Positions 41,757-44,548 of a DNA stretch of 44,548 nucleotides are shown piece after piece (position 1 is the first letter of the stretch; each line of letters starts with the position of its first letter). Both the position numbers and the translations under genes were made by a program. The DNA comes from Lachnospiraceae bacterium (lineage in GTDB: Bacteria > Bacillota > Clostridia > Lachnospirales > Lachnospiraceae): NCBI GenBank assembly GCA_016284355.1, contig JAEEOQ010000094.1:1-44548 (forward strand). The letters run 5' to 3'. The notes beneath the pieces were generated by a model. It was not told where the DNA came from. It ran no database searches and saw only the letters and a list, made by a program, of their open reading frames with translations.

Positions 41757-41785
41757 TTTATTAATTCACTTAATCATAGTATAAT
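41757..41785 (+). promoter_or_regulatory. Promoter of the ABC exporter operon
   Basis: A perfect TATAAT (41780-41785) with a poor -35 TTTATT (41757-41762) at 17 bp. A weak -35 with upstream sites suggests activated expression. Confidence 0.6.
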
Positions 41786-41855
41786 ACTAGTACTCAAAAG
41801 AATTTAATTAATTGTGAATATAAATTGGCGTTAACAAAAATGCGGAGGGCGTATT

Positions 41856-42557
41856 ATGGGTTACGTGGAGTTAAAGGACGTTCGTAAAGAGTACAAGATG
41901 GGAGAAGTTACCATCAATGCTGCAGACGGTATTGATTTTACCGTGGAAAAGGGCGAATTTGTAGTTATCGTAGGGCCTTCGGGTGCAGGCAAGACAACGG
42001 TTTTAAATATCCTTGGAGGCATGGATATTGCCTCATCAGGTGAGGTCTGGGTAGACGGAAAAAATATCGCCGCATATAAAAGCAAAGAACGCATCAAATA
42101 CAGACGCGACGATATAGGATTTGTATTTCAGTTCTATAATCTTATTCAAAATCTTACAGCCCTTGAAAATGTGGAACTTGCTCTTGAAATCTGTGAAGAC
42201 CCGTTAGATGCGGGAGAAGTTCTTGCAGAAGTGGGGCTTTCAGAAAGAAAGGACAATTTTCCTGCGCAGCTTTCCGGCGGCGAACAGCAGCGCGTTTCTA
42301 TAGCAAGAGCTCTAGCAAAGAACCCAAAACTCCTTCTTTGCGACGAACCTACCGGCGCTCTTGATTATCAGACAGGTAAACAGATCCTTTCTCTTTTGCA
42401 GAAAACCTGCAGAGAAAAAGGTATGACGGTAATAGTTATAACACATAACACTGCGATCGTGCCTATGGCAGACCGTGTAATAAAGATAAAAAACGGTAAA
42501 GTCAGCAGTATGTCTACAAATGAGCATCCTGCTGATGTGGAGACAATAGACTGGTAA
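41856..42557 (+). CDS. ABC exporter ATP-binding protein (MacB/LolD type)
   Basis: The 233-residue ATPase has Walker A GPSGAGKT (40-47), Q-loop Gln92, signature LSGGEQQR (139-146), Walker [12 protein letters not shown] (160-170) and the H-loop VITHN. The sequence is of the MacB/LolD/FtsE class, which pairs with FtsX-type permeases in peptide or antibiotic efflux and lipid handling. GGAGGG precedes the ATG. Its permease follows after 39 bases. Confidence 0.92.
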   Translation: MGYVELKDVRKEYKMGEVTINAADGIDFTVEKGEFVVIVGPSGAGKTTVLNILGGMDIASSGEVWVDGKNIAAYKSKERIKYRRDDIGFVFQFYNLIQNLTALENVELALEICEDPLDAGEVLAEVGLSERKDNFPAQLSGGEQQRVSIARALAKNPKLLLCDEPTGALDYQTGKQILSLLQKTCREKGMTVIVITHNTAIVPMADRVIKIKNGKVSSMSTNEHPADVETIDW

Positions 42558-42596
42558 TAAGAAGCGTGTTTTTAGCGATGTTTTTGGAGGAAGCTT

Positions 42597-44548
42597 ATGA
42601 TCTTTCTTGATTTTATTAGAACCATAAAACGCACCTTTACCAGATTTCTTTCCATACTGCTTATGGTGGCGCTTGGGGTTGCGTTTTATACGGGAGTCAG
42701 GTCTTCAGAGCCTGATATGAAGATGACAGCTGATAAGCTATATGACGACACGGATTTTATGGATATCAGAGTCGCAGGGACCTTAGGCCTTACAGATGAA
42801 GATCTTGATATACTTAAAAATGATCCTGACGTGCTTGCGGCAGAAGGTGCCATGCAGACTGAAGTCATAACAGACCGCGGAGATACCAAGCAGGTATTTA
42901 AGGTGTTTTCTCTTGGAGAAAATATAAATAAAGCTGTAGTAAGCGGCGGAAGACTGCCTGAAAAAAGCGGCGAGTGCTTTATTGATGATTTTTACTTTAA
43001 GACCACAGGCATGAGTCTTGGAGATACCCTTAGATTTGAAACAGATGCATCTTCTGAAGATGAGATAGAGGATGTGCTTGTAACAGGCAGTTATACTGTG
43101 GTCGGATATGGAAATTATCCGTTTTTTACCACATTTGACAGAGGAACCTCTTCTATTGGAGATGGTTCTACAGACGGATATATCCTTATTCCTTTTAGCG
43201 ATTTTAAGGTGGCAGACGAGGAAGAAGGCATAGTTTATCACTCGGCTTACCTTACTCTTAAGGGAGCTAAAGATCTGATCTGCTACAGTGACGATTACGA
43301 GGACAAGGTAGATGCGGTCATAGATAGATTTGAGGGTATTGAAGATGAGCGCTGCAAGGCAAGATATGATCATGTAATAGGAAAAGGTCAGGAAAAGATA
43401 GACGAGGCGGAAGAGAAGATAAATGATGCCAAAGCAAAGATAGCAGACGGAGAAAAGCAGCTAGCTGAAGCTGAAAAAGAATATAACGAAGAAGTAATAA
43501 AGGCTGAAAAAGAAATTGAAGACGCCAAAAAAGAAGTGGAAGACGGCTGGAAAGAGTATAATGACGGCCTTGCTGAAGTAGCAAAAAATAAGGCAGATAT
43601 TAAAAAGGCAAGAAAAGAACTTCTTGATGCAAAAGACGAACTTGATGAAAATGCAGATAAGGTGGCAAGCGCAAGAAGCGAATACGAAGAAAAGAAAAAA
43701 GAATTTGAAGAAGGAGAAGCGGAGTACCTTTCAAAAAAGAGCGAGCTTGAGGAAGCAGAAGAAGCCTTTTTTGCAGGATTTGCGGCAATGGGACTTACTG
43801 ACAGAGAGCAGATACTTGCTATGGTAGATATGGACCCTGAGCTTAGCGCTACCTATGCACAGATAAAGGCAGGTAAAGCGGAGCTGGATACTGCCGGGGC
43901 GCAGATAGAAGAAGGCAGAGCAGCTCTTAAAGAAGGCGAAAAGCAGGTCCTTGACGGAGAAAAACAGATCGAAGAAGCAGGAAAAGAGTGGCAGGATGGC
44001 TGGAACAAGATGATAGACGGCGAATATAAGATAGAAAAAGCCGAGCGCGATCTTGTAAAAGCAAAGAGTGACCTGGAAGATGCAGAAAGCGAGATAGCTG
44101 ACGGAGAAAAGGAACTTGCTGAAGGTAAAGAAGAATATAAGACAAAAACGGCCGATGCAAGAAAAGATATAGAAGAAGGCAAGGCAAAGGTAGCAGACGG
44201 AGAGGCGGAGCTTGAGGACGGAAAGAAAAAACTTGCCGATATAGATTATCCTGAGTGGTATGTACTAAAGCGAAACGACTCTGTTCAAAGCTACATCGAA
44301 TTTGGACAGGACGCGGAAAGGATAGGAGCGGTGGGAAGAGTTTTTCCTGCCATATTCTTCCTTGTGGCAGCACTTGTAAGCCTTACCACCATGACTCGTA
44401 TGGTAGAAGAGGAGCGTACCCAGGTCGGTACTTTAAAGGCTCTTGGATACTTTAAAAACAGGATCGCTGCAAAATACGGTATGTACGCTTTGGGCGCCAG
44501 CCTTATAGGAGGTATCGCAGGCGTTGCGGTAGGGCACATATTGCTTCC
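42597..44548 (+). CDS. FtsX-type ABC exporter permease with long coiled coil, truncated by window end
   Basis: The ATG at 42597 after TGGAGG begins a frame that stays open to the window end, giving 650 residues. One membrane helix (about 13-35) leads to an extracytoplasmic domain (36-255, ending FEGIEDERCKARYDHV). Next is a very long charged coiled coil (about 262-551) built from units like ADGEKQLAEAEKEY, and then the first FtsX helices (about 582-650) around the motif EEERTQVGTLKALGY. Such proteins in Lachnospiraceae continue to a second FtsX block; the missing part is probably 400 or more residues. It works with the preceding ATPase. The exported substrate is unknown. Confidence 0.88.
   Translation, partial: MIFLDFIRTIKRTFTRFLSILLMVALGVAFYTGVRSSEPDMKMTADKLYDDTDFMDIRVAGTLGLTDEDLDILKNDPDVLAAEGAMQTEVITDRGDTKQVFKVFSLGENINKAVVSGGRLPEKSGECFIDDFYFKTTGMSLGDTLRFETDASSEDEIEDVLVTGSYTVVGYGNYPFFTTFDRGTSSIGDGSTDGYILIPFSDFKVADEEEGIVYHSAYLTLKGAKDLICYSDDYEDKVDAVIDRFEGIEDERCKARYDHVIGKGQEKIDEAEEKINDAKAKIADGEKQLAEAEKEYNEEVIKAEKEIEDAKKEVEDGWKEYNDGLAEVAKNKADIKKARKELLDAKDELDENADKVASARSEYEEKKKEFEEGEAEYLSKKSELEEAEEAFFAGFAAMGLTDREQILAMVDMDPELSATYAQIKAGKAELDTAGAQIEEGRAALKEGEKQVLDGEKQIEEAGKEWQDGWNKMIDGEYKIEKAERDLVKAKSDLEDAESEIADGEKELAEGKEEYKTKTADARKDIEEGKAKVADGEAELEDGKKKLADIDYPEWYVLKRNDSVQSYIEFGQDAERIGAVGRVFPAIFFLVAALVSLTTMTRMVEEERTQVGTLKALGYFKNRIAAKYGMYALGASLIGGIAGVAVGHILL

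Noticed and set aside
1-44548. tRNA, rRNA, CRISPR arrays, insertion sequences or prophage
   Set aside because: No cloverleaf, rRNA-like stretch, regular spacer repeat, transposase or integrase motif was seen on either strand by eye.

Overview
The window looks like a chromosomal segment of a Gram-positive, low-to-mid GC anaerobic Clostridia, most likely a Lachnospiraceae (Butyrivibrio-like) bacterium. This rests on the conserved firmicute gene string yqhY-nusB-xseA-xseB-ispA-dxs-tlyA-nadK-argR...recN, the gap-pgk-tpiA-gpmI glycolytic cluster, AGGAGG-type ribosome sites, sigma-A type promoters, secreted Big_2 (Ig-like) proteins, an FtsX-type ABC exporter with a long coiled coil, and strong use of CTT for leucine. 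No tRNA, rRNA, CRISPR array, transposase or phage gene was seen.

Layout. (1) 1-3119: the end of an unidentified small protein and a 964-residue secreted protein of unknown function. (2) 3165-4190: queA on the minus strand, facing region 1 across a shared terminator. (3) 4288-9639: an accessory island holding an AAA-ATPase/PD-(D/E)XK nuclease-like protein under a consensus promoter overlaid by a fourfold operator-like dyad, a mazEF toxin-antitoxin pair, and a divergent membrane-anchored gene broken by one in-frame TAA. (4) 9658-13589: a four-gene ferric-siderophore ABC importer operon (binding lipoprotein, two permeases, ATPase) with an operator-like palindrome at its promoter. (5) 13732-15228: a membrane sensor joined to a PP2C/SpoIIE-type domain with altered metal-site residues. 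(6) 15405-20366: maf, mgsA, an EF-G-like GTPase paralog, a 66-residue membrane protein, efp and a HAD phosphatase. (7) 20444-27711: the conserved transcription/DNA repair/isoprenoid string from yqhY to argR. (8) 27804-33627: yebC, an orphan LytTR response regulator and a divergent giant Big_2 surface protein, lying between argR and recN, which are neighbours in Bacillus subtilis. (9) 33665-35344: recN. (10) 35461-41641: gap, pgk, tpiA, a second Ig-like secreted protein, and gpmI. (11) 41856-end: an ABC exporter ATPase and its FtsX-type permease, cut off by the window end.

How the genes fit together. Housekeeping blocks supply trioses to pyruvate (gap, pgk, tpiA, gpmI), a methylglyoxal bypass from dihydroxyacetone phosphate (mgsA), isoprenoid precursors (dxs, ispA), DNA repair (xseAB, recN) and translation support (efp, EF-G-like, queA, tlyA). 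Cell-surface genes are placed between them. The most notable material is the 4.3-9.6 kb island, the LytTR/Big_2 pair with shared upstream repeats, and two enzymes (PP2C-like and EF-G-like) whose signature catalytic or nucleotide-binding residues differ from the family norm. Functional statements rest on motifs read by eye; no database search was possible.
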